Assembly (NCBI GenBank): GCA_015487435.1
Contig: WFPU01000317.1
Span: forward strand, 1 to 29,316
Length of the DNA: 29,316 nucleotides
Reading direction: 5' to 3'
Source of the DNA: Sulfurimonas sp.
Lineage (GTDB): Bacteria; Campylobacterota; Campylobacteria; Campylobacterales; Sulfurimonadaceae
The notes below the pieces were generated by a model, which worked only from the letters and a program-made list of their open reading frames with translations, had not been told where the DNA came from and did no database searches. Both the position numbers and the translations under genes were made by a program. Below are positions 8,364 to 16,313 of this stretch, piece by piece (position 1 is the first letter of the stretch; the number at the start of each line of letters is the position of its first letter).

Positions 8364-8628
8364 AGTGAGAGAAGCTTTTACCCTTATAGAGCTGCTTGTT
8401 GTTTTAGTTATTTTGACTCTTGTGATGGCAGTAGTCATACCACAAGGAGCAAAAATGCTCTCAGGCTATGAGCATTCATTGACAAAGATTAAACAAAAAC
8501 AAAAACTTTCAAAGAGTAAGGCAAAAGCTTTTTTACAAGCAAGAGATATAAACTTAACTATAGCAAATAAACATTATTTAATCTTAAAAAAAGGAGTTAT
8601 GATTGAAGCCAGCCATGATAACCATTGA
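8356..8628 (+). CDS. Minor pseudopilin, GspH-like
   Basis: This is a small (90-residue) class III prepilin-like protein with cleavage site REA|FTLIELLVV, Glu at +5, and one hydrophobic helix. It is much shorter than typical GspH (about 150-200), and the C-terminal globular part is only about 50 residues and lysine-rich. By position between gspF and the gspI-like gene it most likely fills the GspH role in the pseudopilus, but sequence identity alone does not prove this. The start is TTG 8356, or possibly GTG 8365; neither has a strong RBS. It overlaps the gspF end, so translation likely depends on ribosomes finishing gspF. A truncated or degenerate subunit is the main alternative. Confidence 0.7.
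   Translation: MAKVREAFTLIELLVVLVILTLVMAVVIPQGAKMLSGYEHSLTKIKQKQKLSKSKAKAFLQARDINLTIANKHYLILKKGVMIEASHDNH
8591..8596 (+). promoter_or_regulatory. Strong RBS (AAGGAG) that fixes a TTG start for the gspI-like gene
   Basis: AAGGAG lies inside the end of the preceding coding sequence with a 6-nt spacer to TTG 8603. The TTG-initiated protein places a prepilin cleavage site (PA|MITIE) right at the N-terminus, so RBS and protein motif agree on the start. Confidence 0.7.
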
Positions 8629-9010
8629 AGTTTTAATATCACTCCTAATACTTTTTATGGTTGTTGCCACTTCTGTTACAACTATTAAGCATCTCAATTT
8701 GGTCCAAACTCAGCAAGTGAGATATGAAGATGTTTATAGAGCTCTGATTAATATTAAAGACTACATTGATGCCGATATTTGTCAGGAAAAAAGAGTGATG
8801 AGCGGAACATTTAATGACTTTGACTATAAAGCTCAGTGTACGCAGGAACTTGAAAAACGTAAGTATGTCAAAGCATTTGAGCAAGGGGAACCTGAAGGAA
8901 ATGTTGGTGATGTTATGGCAATTCTCTCTAAGGTTACTATCACGTTAAAAAAAGATAACTTCAAAAAAGAGTATAGTTATCAGAAATTTACAACAAAGAG
9001 AGTGTTTTGA
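8603..9010 (+). CDS. Minor pseudopilin, GspI-like
   Basis: The 135-residue protein starts at TTG with MKPA|MITIEVLISLLI, a very short leader, a plausible prepilin peptidase site after Ala4, Glu at +5 and an aliphatic helix. In GspI proteins the residue after the cleavage site is often Met, which fits. The soluble part contains two cysteines (in ADICQEK and KAQCTQEL) that could form a disulfide in the periplasm. The position between the GspH-like and GspJ-like genes matches the canonical gsp order. It overlaps both neighbours (26 nt upstream, 4 nt downstream). The GspI assignment is from order and N-terminus; the body is divergent. Confidence 0.72.
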   Translation: MKPAMITIEVLISLLILFMVVATSVTTIKHLNLVQTQQVRYEDVYRALINIKDYIDADICQEKRVMSGTFNDFDYKAQCTQELEKRKYVKAFEQGEPEGNVGDVMAILSKVTITLKKDNFKKEYSYQKFTTKRVF

Positions 9011-9627
9011 AAAAAGCATTTACATTAGTGGAGATGCTCGTTGCTATTGTTCTCATAACACTACTCATAGGTGTGGCTATTTTTTCATTTAGAATGCAAC
9101 TTTTAACAATTCACAAAACAAAAACAGAAGCTATTAATGGTGTTTTAAAATACAATCAAATCAAATCCGTACTAGAGTCTATAAAATATTATGTTGTGCA
9201 AGAGTATGATATGCTTCATCATCCTATCAGAAAATTAAATTATTTTTTTCAAGGGAGCGAAAAACAAGCTCGTTTCATCACAAACAATCCTATTTATTCA
9301 GACACAGTGTCACTTGTGCAATTCACTTGTAAAAACAACAAACTTATTTACAAAGAAGAGCCTCTTTATGGCTATATGAATTATCTGCAACCTTCTTTCT
9401 CTCCAAAAAAATTTCACCAATTAAATATCTATAATAACTTAGAAAAATGTGAATTTTATTATGTAAATGATAAAGGAGCTTTAGTCCGCCAACTCTCAAA
9501 CAAAATTCCTAAAGAGATTTATCTCAAAATCAATAAGAATAAAAAAGATATAAGTGTCTATTCTAAAGTTCAAGAAGATGATAATCAGACAGCAGCAAGG
9601 ATTTATAATGCCATATATGAAGAGTAA
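9007..9627 (+). CDS. Minor pseudopilin, GspJ-like
   Basis: The 206-residue protein begins MKKA|FTLVEMLVAIVLI, a standard prepilin leader with Glu at +5. Its size, about 200 residues, fits GspJ, the largest of the H-I-J set. The start is TTG 9007, sharing TTGA with the stop of the preceding gene, the classic arrangement for termination-reinitiation. The C-terminal region (CEFYYVNDKGALVRQLSNKIPK) resembles the beta-strand-rich part of GspJ. GspJ normally forms the tip complex with GspI and GspK, which flank it here. Confidence 0.75.
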   Translation: MKKAFTLVEMLVAIVLITLLIGVAIFSFRMQLLTIHKTKTEAINGVLKYNQIKSVLESIKYYVVQEYDMLHHPIRKLNYFFQGSEKQARFITNNPIYSDTVSLVQFTCKNNKLIYKEEPLYGYMNYLQPSFSPKKFHQLNIYNNLEKCEFYYVNDKGALVRQLSNKIPKEIYLKINKNKKDISVYSKVQEDDNQTAARIYNAIYEE

Positions 9628-10537
9628 AAATGGCTTTGCTCTTTCTATAGTACTATGGATTGTCGCTGCATTGCTTTTAGGAATAGCATTAATTTTAAAT
9701 CTTTCTAAAGATAGCTTGCAGCTAACAAAAGGCGTGCAAGAGAAAATCATAGCAAGAGAACAAGCGCAAGATTACCTTGAAGTGATAAAATACTATGTAA
9801 TGACTGCAAATTTTGACAGTTATAAACTGATCAATGATGTTCCCATAACGACTTATAAACTTCCAAAAGAGATAGTGTTAGATGGGAGAGACTATAATCT
9901 CAGTAAAAATGTAACATTGTCTATGCGAGATGCCTCTTCGATGATAAATCTCTTTTATCCTAATGAACAAATTATAGCCGCTTTAGCTAGTCAAGGAAAT
10001 AACGCTCTGTACTACACTATAAAAGACTCCATAAAAGACTGGAAAGACAAAAATAGTGAAGTGAGTTTAAATGGTGCTGAAGATACCTACTACAAAAAGC
10101 AAAAAAATGTATTGTATAGACCAAGAAATTATCCGACGTTAGAAAGTGTGGATGAACTAAGACTTATAAAAGGCATAGATACCTTAAGTCAAAAACAATT
10201 TGATAGACTCAAATCATATATTTACTCTTCACAAAAAGGGGCAGTTGTTAATTTGGCACTTGTAGATGCTAACTATTTGTCAAAACTCTTGCATATAAAT
10301 ATAGAGACGGCACAAAAGATGCTCAATTTGAAATATAACAACTATACAAAATTTGTAAATCTTCTCAGAAAGAATCCTTATTATAAAGATGACTCCATGG
10401 GCTTTGGTCTCTCTTTTAATATTTTTATAAAACTAAAAGTAAAAGTTGGAGATGCCATAGTGCGCCTTGAAACATTTATAAATTTCAAAAATAATAAGTT
10501 TAGAGATATAACAACAGATATGTATAAGATTTATTAG
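9608..10537 (+). CDS. gspK: Minor pseudopilin GspK-like
   Basis: GspK caps the T2SS pseudopilus tip. From ATG 9608 the protein is 309 residues with leader MPYMKSKNG|FALSIVLWIVAALLL. The residue five after the cleavage site is not Glu, a known peculiarity of GspK. The body has YPTLESVDELRLIKGID and a helix-hairpin-helix-like stretch toward DANYLSKLLHINIETAQKML, matching the GspK SAM-like domain. An RBS AAGGA (9597-9601) sits 6 nt before ATG 9608, so the upstream in-frame ATG at 9554, which would bury the leader, is rejected. The gene overlaps gspJ by 20 nt. It ends the first gsp transcription unit; a new promoter follows. Confidence 0.85.
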   Translation: MPYMKSKNGFALSIVLWIVAALLLGIALILNLSKDSLQLTKGVQEKIIAREQAQDYLEVIKYYVMTANFDSYKLINDVPITTYKLPKEIVLDGRDYNLSKNVTLSMRDASSMINLFYPNEQIIAALASQGNNALYYTIKDSIKDWKDKNSEVSLNGAEDTYYKKQKNVLYRPRNYPTLESVDELRLIKGIDTLSQKQFDRLKSYIYSSQKGAVVNLALVDANYLSKLLHINIETAQKMLNLKYNNYTKFVNLLRKNPYYKDDSMGFGLSFNIFIKLKVKVGDAIVRLETFINFKNNKFRDITTDMYKIY

Positions 10538-10555
10538 GTATTTAGCTAGTTTTGC

Positions 10556-10561
10556 TATAAT
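10556..10561 (+). promoter_or_regulatory. Extended -10 promoter (TGC TATAAT) for the gspL-gspD unit
   Basis: A perfect TATAAT preceded by TGC lies in the 54-nt gap after gspK, 30 nt before the gspL-like ATG. No clear -35 was seen. It would give the envelope-spanning half of the T2SS its own transcript. Confidence 0.7.
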
Positions 10562-10591
10562 GCCTAGATTTTTAAATTAAAAAGAGAGTAA

Positions 10592-11611
10592 ATGCATAAG
10601 TTAATAATACAACTGCTGTTGAAGTATGATGTTTTAAAAGTTATTCCTATGCAAGAGAGCTTTTTTAAAGTATCTTCACTTACAAAAAAAGTTAAACTCT
10701 CCCCAGAACTTATTCAGCTTAATTATGCAAAACTCTCTCCTATAGCAAATCCTACTATTTTGAGTTATAAAGAAGATAATGTTATTTATCTTTGGTTTGT
10801 GCAAAAGCAGAAGCTTCATGAGAAGATTCTCATCCCAGAATCTTTTTTAATTTACAAAGCATTACGAAACAGACAAAAAGGTGTATTTGTTTTTGAAACA
10901 GTGCCGAAGCAAATTTATGTACTTAAAGAGAAGAGACTCCAAGCTGCATTTACTACCTATGAGAGTGCTAATACTGCTAGTATAAGCATTATTAAAGATG
11001 AATATGACCTTAAAGACTTAGAGGTACTAGATGTAAATGAGCACAAGAAACTCCTTGAAAATGAGCTAGAGAGACTTACGGTTAAAGAGCTATTTACTTT
11101 TATGCAGTTTAAAATGGACAAGGAAAACCTCAAAAAGTTTTTTGTTCAAAAGCTTACTTATCCAATAGTATCTCTTCTTTTCATCTATATGATTGTAACT
11201 TATGCACAGGGTTATTTTATGCAAAAAAAAGAAGATGCCCTCACGCAAGAGTACCAAACACTCAAAACAAAAAATTCAAATGTAAAAAATGCTATACGCA
11301 AACATAATCGAGAAGTTGAAAAATTAGAAAAATTTTTTAAAACAGAATTTGAACCCATAGATCCATTGAAAATAACATATGACCTTTATAAGATTATTAC
11401 ACCTAAAGACAAAGCTACAGTTTCTTTTTTTTCTGTAACAAATGGCATTGTTAAGATAAAAATAAAGACAAAAGATGATGCTATAAAGTATCTTAAGCGC
11501 TTTAATGCTATTGCTTACTTAACAGATATTGTCATTGACAATACCTTTAAACAAAGAGATGGCTATAAAATTCATACATTTACTATGAAGCTAAAGGCAG
11601 AGAATGAATAA
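10592..11611 (+). CDS. T2SS assembly platform protein, GspL-like
   Basis: This 339-residue bitopic protein has a cytoplasmic N-terminal domain (1-185), one membrane helix (about 188-207, PIVSLLFIYMIVTYAQ), a charged coiled-coil stretch (about 212-250) and a small periplasmic domain. That is the topology of GspL, whose cytoplasmic part recruits GspE and whose periplasmic ferredoxin-like domain pairs with GspM. Sequence similarity to well-studied GspL is not obvious and the cytoplasmic part is shorter than usual, so the call rests on topology and on its place before a GspM-like gene and gspD. A PilN-like alternative from type IV pili is possible. The gene has its own promoter and overlaps the next gene by 8 nt. 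Confidence 0.6.
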   Translation: MHKLIIQLLLKYDVLKVIPMQESFFKVSSLTKKVKLSPELIQLNYAKLSPIANPTILSYKEDNVIYLWFVQKQKLHEKILIPESFLIYKALRNRQKGVFVFETVPKQIYVLKEKRLQAAFTTYESANTASISIIKDEYDLKDLEVLDVNEHKKLLENELERLTVKELFTFMQFKMDKENLKKFFVQKLTYPIVSLLFIYMIVTYAQGYFMQKKEDALTQEYQTLKTKNSNVKNAIRKHNREVEKLEKFFKTEFEPIDPLKITYDLYKIITPKDKATVSFFSVTNGIVKIKIKTKDDAIKYLKRFNAIAYLTDIVIDNTFKQRDGYKIHTFTMKLKAENE

Positions 11612-12116
11612 CTACAAACTTTTGCTTTTACTATTCTCAGTTGTGATTTTTGTCAATTACATAAACTACATGATGCCTGATCGAGATAAGCTGCATAAAA
11701 AAATAGAATTGCTTTCATACAAAATAGAGAAAGAAAATCATCTGGGTAGTGCAAAACCAGATATGAAAGAACTAGAGCTTCCATTAGCAACTCTGTTTTA
11801 TGATGGCAAGAAGTTTAACTATTCGCAAGCTATGGGGGATTTTCAAGAAAGCATTACTAGAGCTGCAAAAGCTAACTGCACCATTAAACGCCTTAAATGG
11901 GCACAAGTACCACTGAGTGCAAAATGGTATGATGTGTTAAAGATAGACACGGCATTGGAGTGTACTCCTAAAAATGTGTTTCTTTTTATAAACAAACTAC
12001 GAAAAAATAGTAAAATTTACAACATCAAAAATTTTACTATTTATAGAATGCGCAACAAACCAATGTTACAGCTTCACATGCAGCTTATAAGCTACAGGAT
12101 ACACTATGAAAAATAA
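11604..12116 (+). CDS. T2SS assembly platform protein, GspM/PilO-like
   Basis: The 170-residue protein has one N-terminal membrane helix (about residues 5-24), a short predicted coiled coil (DRDKLHKKIELLSYKIEK), and a periplasmic alpha/beta domain of about 120 residues, the layout of GspM and PilO. Two cysteines (KANCTIKR and LECTPKN) may pair in the periplasm. It sits directly after the GspL-like gene with an 8-nt overlap, and the pair would form the L-M heterodimer of the inner-membrane platform. Function is inferred from topology and order; the primary sequence is divergent. Confidence 0.55.
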   Translation: MNNYKLLLLLFSVVIFVNYINYMMPDRDKLHKKIELLSYKIEKENHLGSAKPDMKELELPLATLFYDGKKFNYSQAMGDFQESITRAAKANCTIKRLKWAQVPLSAKWYDVLKIDTALECTPKNVFLFINKLRKNSKIYNIKNFTIYRMRNKPMLQLHMQLISYRIHYEK

Positions 12117-12660
12117 GCTTGTTTACTTCTTGTATGCTTTTGTTGTTGTGATAGTTGTACTACTGGCCTATAACTTTTATGGCCAAAGTAAAAGAGCCAT
12201 AGCAGATAAAGCCATAAAACCTTTAAATAGCCGTCTCATAAAAATGTACCAAGAAAAGTTTGATACAAATAAAAACTTTGGCTATCTTTGGAATATACAG
12301 GAAGTAAAAAAACAGAGTGATGTCAATGAGACAGTGCATTCTAAAGAGGCAAATACAACTATGTTCTCTGTCATGCAAGAAAACCATACAATCTGTATAG
12401 CTAAAAAGTGCTATAGATTTTTAGGCATTTATTACAAAGCGGGAGTGCCTTACATTAGTTTTTACTCCCAAAACTTTAAAAAAGGTTTGCAAGATTTTAC
12501 TTTGCAAGAAACTCTAGATAAAACACTTTACATCAAAGCCATTAAACACAACAGACTCTTCATAGCAGATAAAAACTCATCAAGAGAGTGGCAGTTTCAA
12601 CTCTTTGATGTCAATGCTACAAAATACAAACCAAAGGAAAATAATGAAACAGATTTTTAG
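12106..12660 (+). CDS. Bitopic periplasmic protein, candidate GspC/PilP-like secretin linker
   Basis: The 184-residue protein has a membrane anchor at residues 4-24 and a periplasmic domain. Its second half (CYRFLGIYYKAGVPYISFY, then LYIKAIKHNRLFIAD) has the alternating beta pattern of the small barrel found in GspC homology regions and PilP. Two close cysteines occur in ICIAKKCYRF. GspC links the inner-membrane platform to the N0 domain of the secretin, and no other gspC candidate is visible in the locus. The position immediately before gspD (overlapping its start by 17 nt) fits. I do not see a diagnostic motif, so this is a context-based call. Confidence 0.5.
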   Translation: MKNKLVYFLYAFVVVIVVLLAYNFYGQSKRAIADKAIKPLNSRLIKMYQEKFDTNKNFGYLWNIQEVKKQSDVNETVHSKEANTTMFSVMQENHTICIAKKCYRFLGIYYKAGVPYISFYSQNFKKGLQDFTLQETLDKTLYIKAIKHNRLFIADKNSSREWQFQLFDVNATKYKPKENNETDF

Positions 12661-14770
12661 TATAGTACTCATTGCATTCATTGTAAGCGGCTGTGCCCTT
12701 TCAAAACCAAAACCAAAGCAAGATGATCTGCAAAATCTTCAAGATGTGAATTATAAAGTCGATGAAAATGGGACACTGAAGCTACAAAAAAAGTATGCTT
12801 TTAAAGACAAATCAGGGAAAATTATTGCTCAAAAAACAAAAGAAGAGCCAGTAGTAGAAAAAGTACCTTTGTTTGATAAAGGTTACAAAAAACAGCTTTC
12901 TCTCAAAGCCAAGCGAAAAAAAGAGATAACCATTCATGGAGACAAAGTAAAGGTTTCGGTTGAGTCCATTCCACTAAATGAGTTTGTAGACCTTGTTTTT
13001 GGTTCTGTTTTGAAGCTCAACTACACAGTAGATGAGAGTGTGAAAAAGATGAAAACTCCTGTCACACTCAACATGCAAACTCCACAAAAAGCATCACAGT
13101 TTTACAAGGTAGTCAAAAAGATACTGATATTTAATGGGGTAAAAGTTACTGATGAAAATAATTTGCTTTTCATTCATAAATCAGGTAAAAGTAATAGCAA
13201 TGCACTTAACAGTGATATATTTATTGGGTATGGACGCTCATTACCTGCGAGTTTAGATGCAGAGAAAGAAGTACTTCTTTTTGTTCCTTACAATTATATA
13301 AATCCGGGCAATACAGTAAATATTTTAAGACAACTAGGCATAAATGATGTAAAGTTTTACTACTACATAAATGGCATACAAACAATGAAAGGAAAGGCTT
13401 CAGCTATTCGTAAAGCATTGAAACTTGTAAATCTTTTAGACAGACCCTATTTGACAGGTAAAACTCCTTACCTCATAAATTTCAAAACTATAGAGGTGGA
13501 AAAATTTGTAGGACAGATGCAAAAGATTTTTGCTCTTAATGGCATAAATGTAGTCAATTCCCCTTCAAAAGGCGGTATAGTGATGATGCCTATAAAAGAG
13601 CTTAATATGCTCTATATCATAACACCAAAAAAAGAGTGGCTAAAGATGCTGTTGTATTGGAAGAAAAAACTTGATGTGCAGACAGATGTAAAAGAAGAAC
13701 CAAGACTCTACATCTATCACGTTAAAAACAGAAAAGCAGACGAGTTGGCAACTGCCATCAAAGAGGTGCTTGGACTTTCACAAAAAGTCAACAAAACAAC
13801 TATAAAGAAAAAGTCGGATATCGCAAAACAAAAAACAGAAATAAAATCAACTAAAAATCTTTCAGGAAGTTTTTTACTCAGTAATGCTGGTTATATTCCG
13901 ACTGTTACAGCTGATTTGGATACAAATATACTTATGTTAAAGCTCACACCAAAACATTACAGAGTTCTTCTCCCATTCATTGAAGAGCTTGACAAGCTGC
14001 CTCTGCAAACTTTAGTGGAAGTAACCGTGGCTGATGTCGATATGACAGATACTTTTTCACTTGGTTTTGAGTATGCTATAAGCAATCAAGATGCAGGTTT
14101 AGTGAAAAATATACTCAACATTACCGGTGGTGGAAGTGGACTTGGTGTCGTATTTAAAGGCAATAAACTGCAAGCTACCATCAATGCCTATGCAGAAAAA
14201 AAGATGTTGAACATCGTCTCAAAACCAAAACTGCTCATCTTGAACAACAAGACAGGAAACATAAATGTCGGGACGCAAGTACCCATCATAACAAGTCAGG
14301 TTTCTGCTGCAGATCTTGGCTCTGCAGCACAGCCAAGCATTAACCAAAACATATCATACAAAAATACAGGTATTATTCTAAATATTACGCCAACTATAAA
14401 CTCCAATGGGGTACTTACTTTGCAAATATCAGTTACGCTTTCAGATGCCCAGCTAAATGATACCTCAACCATAAACTCTCCACTTATCATCAACCGTTCA
14501 CTGCAAACGACGGCGGTAGTCCGAAGTGGAGACTCCATCTTACTTGGTGGTCTCATTTCCCAAAATAAAAGTAAATCAAAAGGAGGAGTCCCTTTTCTCA
14601 AAGACATTCCTTGGATTGGTAATATGTTTGCATCAAACAGCATCAAAACAACGAAGTCTGAAATTATTATGCTCATTCGACCAACCATTATCAAGACTCC
14701 ACAAGAGATAAACACTCAAACGTACAAGTTTAAAAAAGTATTAAATTATATTGATATGAGTGATTTATAA
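12644..14770 (+). CDS. gspD: Type II secretion outer-membrane secretin
   Basis: GspD forms the outer-membrane channel through which folded proteins leave the periplasm. From ATG 12644 (RBS AAGGA at 12634-12638) the protein is 708 residues with a lipoprotein signal: lipobox VSGC, Cys17. An upstream in-frame ATG at 12605 would add 13 residues before the signal and is rejected. An N0-like domain spans about residues 90-180, N-domains follow, and the secretin core carries LVEVTVADVDMTDTFSLG, VGTQVPIITSQ, NITPTINSNGVLTLQIS, SILLGGLISQ and VPFLKDIPWIGNMF near the C-terminus. Lipidation suggests it may reach the outer membrane with or without a pilotin; no pilotin gene is recognisable here. The gene ends the gspL-D unit and is followed by the secreted-protein unit. 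Confidence 0.93.
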   Translation: MKQIFSIVLIAFIVSGCALSKPKPKQDDLQNLQDVNYKVDENGTLKLQKKYAFKDKSGKIIAQKTKEEPVVEKVPLFDKGYKKQLSLKAKRKKEITIHGDKVKVSVESIPLNEFVDLVFGSVLKLNYTVDESVKKMKTPVTLNMQTPQKASQFYKVVKKILIFNGVKVTDENNLLFIHKSGKSNSNALNSDIFIGYGRSLPASLDAEKEVLLFVPYNYINPGNTVNILRQLGINDVKFYYYINGIQTMKGKASAIRKALKLVNLLDRPYLTGKTPYLINFKTIEVEKFVGQMQKIFALNGINVVNSPSKGGIVMMPIKELNMLYIITPKKEWLKMLLYWKKKLDVQTDVKEEPRLYIYHVKNRKADELATAIKEVLGLSQKVNKTTIKKKSDIAKQKTEIKSTKNLSGSFLLSNAGYIPTVTADLDTNILMLKLTPKHYRVLLPFIEELDKLPLQTLVEVTVADVDMTDTFSLGFEYAISNQDAGLVKNILNITGGGSGLGVVFKGNKLQATINAYAEKKMLNIVSKPKLLILNNKTGNINVGTQVPIITSQVSAADLGSAAQPSINQNISYKNTGIILNITPTINSNGVLTLQISVTLSDAQLNDTSTINSPLIINRSLQTTAVVRSGDSILLGGLISQNKSKSKGGVPFLKDIPWIGNMFASNSIKTTKSEIIMLIRPTIIKTPQEINTQTYKFKKVLNYIDMSDL

Positions 14771-14791
14771 AAAGTTTAAGTTTGTCTCTGA

Positions 14792-14797
14792 TAGAAT
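14792..14797 (+). promoter_or_regulatory. Extended -10 promoter (TGA TAGAAT) for the secreted 477-residue protein
   Basis: TAGAAT preceded by TGA lies 22 nt after the gspD stop. Transcription would begin near 14804, leaving a leader of about 57 nt that contains the palindrome and the strong RBS. Confidence 0.6.
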
Positions 14798-14824
14798 GGT
14801 AACGAGAATTGGCTTGGAGAAGTC

Positions 14825-14838
14825 ATTTCGCGCGAAAT
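14825..14838 (+). promoter_or_regulatory. Perfect 14-bp palindrome in the 5' leader
   Basis: ATTTCGCGCGAAAT is fully self-complementary. It lies between the predicted transcription start and the RBS and is GC-rich against an AT-rich background. It could be a repressor operator, or a short hairpin with a 5-bp stem and a GCGC loop affecting mRNA stability. No regulator can be named from the sequence. Confidence 0.5.
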
Positions 14839-14849
14839 TTTAACTCATG

Positions 14850-14855
14850 AAGGAG
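14850..14855 (+). promoter_or_regulatory. Strong RBS (AAGGAG) of the secreted protein gene
   Basis: AAGGAG is 5 nt upstream of ATG 14861, among the best ribosome sites in the window. With a private promoter and terminator it suggests high expression. Confidence 0.7.
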
Positions 14856-14860
14856 TCATA

Positions 14861-16294
14861 ATGACTATAAAAAATATAACATTGTCTGCAATTGCAGCAA
14901 CAGTGATGACAACAGCAGCGCTTGCTGGTACTGTGTCGAACCCTGGTAATGTAGGTTTAATTGGGCAGGAAAAAATTTCTATTTCTGATGTAAATGTTTC
15001 AGCTATCTTTGGTGGAGCTTTTGCTAGTCCATCAACTGGTGTTGAATATGTTCCGACAGCTATCCCTGCTACATCATTAAAGAACCCAATTTTTAAGTTT
15101 ACGTTTGCAAATGCTAAAAACATAACTCCTAGTTCGACTACAGCTGTGTTTGAAGTTGTTGATGGTAATGCATCAAATAACACAACTTCTAATTATAAAA
15201 TGGTTGCTAAAAATCCACAAATCTCTGGAACTAATAATGAAATTATCAGTTTCAATGCTGTAGATGCTAATACTTATGCATATAATAACAAAACATATGT
15301 GGTAGCTGATAGTAATACTACTGATGCTAATGGTACTGCTGCAGTTGTAGCAACAGTTGTTAAAGGTTCAACTTCTGATGTTACACTTCAAGCTGAACTA
15401 TATTCTGGGGATTCTCAAGCACAAGCTGATTTAGCTCCAGCTACTTCAATCGCTAAAGTGGGTGCAGAATATATTGGTAGTGTTACACAGAAATTTGATG
15501 CTCGAATTGATGCTTCTAATTCTTTTAAATTATTTTATGATCAGAACTCTGATGGAAATACTTTGAAAGCAGATGATGCAATAATTAATCTTCATAAAAA
15601 TGCAACACTTGCTGGTGCTTCATTAGGTGCAACTAATATCAACTTGGATGTTTTATTTGATCAAAATACTTCTACATATATTACTGGACAAAGTGGTCTA
15701 ACTACGCTCAATGATCTTAATGTGACTGGAGCAATCACTGGTTTCGCTACTGGTAGTAGTGCTCATGATACAAATACTACTCTTACCTTAACTAATAATG
15801 GGACTGCAGAAATTAAGAAAACTCAATTTACTGCACATGCTTATGTAGTTAGTGGTACAAATAAATTTGATGTTATTGCAAAATCAGCAAAAAATGCTGG
15901 TGAATGGAGTATCTATGGTTACAATGCTCAGATTCCAAATGTTGCTTCTACATCTGCTGTTGATGTAACAATGAAATTTACAAATAGAAGTAGTATTCCT
16001 GCTGATATTTTCTTCACACTTATAGATCCTAAAGGAACTGTAGTTACATTAAACTCTAAAGATTATACTGAGATTGCAAGTATTCCTGCAAATCAAACAG
16101 GAACATATAAAGCTTCTACATTAGTACCTCTTGCGACTGCAAAAGATGCTAACTTTGATGCATCTGGTTCATTCTCAGTTGAAGTATCTATTCCAACTAC
16201 ACCAACAAATGTATATGGTATGGCATCATTTAAAAACCTAACTCTAGGTCAATTTAAAGATTTACCAGTTTATAACAATGGCGTAAGTTACTAA
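14861..16294 (+). CDS. Secreted cysteine-free Ala/Thr/Asn-rich protein, candidate surface-layer or T2SS cargo
   Basis: The 477-residue protein has a clear Sec signal peptide: Lys4, a hydrophobic core, and the AxA site ALA|GT after residue 22. The mature part has no cysteine, is rich in Ala, Thr, Asn, Ser and Asp, and shows repeated beta-strand patterns. A loop at about 227-239 (DQNSDGNTLKADD) fits the DxNxDG...D calcium-binding pattern of dockerin/EF-hand loops. I recognise no enzymatic family. The gene follows gspD directly but has its own promoter, palindromic leader, strong RBS and hairpin terminator, the profile of an abundant exported protein. A surface-layer or matrix protein secreted by the adjacent T2SS is the favoured inference. 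An outer-membrane-associated or periplasmic protein is the alternative. Confidence 0.8.
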   Translation: MTIKNITLSAIAATVMTTAALAGTVSNPGNVGLIGQEKISISDVNVSAIFGGAFASPSTGVEYVPTAIPATSLKNPIFKFTFANAKNITPSSTTAVFEVVDGNASNNTTSNYKMVAKNPQISGTNNEIISFNAVDANTYAYNNKTYVVADSNTTDANGTAAVVATVVKGSTSDVTLQAELYSGDSQAQADLAPATSIAKVGAEYIGSVTQKFDARIDASNSFKLFYDQNSDGNTLKADDAIINLHKNATLAGASLGATNINLDVLFDQNTSTYITGQSGLTTLNDLNVTGAITGFATGSSAHDTNTTLTLTNNGTAEIKKTQFTAHAYVVSGTNKFDVIAKSAKNAGEWSIYGYNAQIPNVASTSAVDVTMKFTNRSSIPADIFFTLIDPKGTVVTLNSKDYTEIASIPANQTGTYKASTLVPLATAKDANFDASGSFSVEVSIPTTPTNVYGMASFKNLTLGQFKDLPVYNNGVSY

Positions 16295-16313
16295 TTTTAG
16301 TAATACATTGTTT

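Noticed and set aside
12605..12643. Upstream start for gspD at ATG 12605
   Set aside because: It would place 13 residues ahead of the lipoprotein signal; ATG 12644 has a good RBS and an intact signal.
14296..14715. 139-residue open frame antisense to gspD
   Set aside because: It mirrors the conserved secretin core, and the peptide has no recognisable features.
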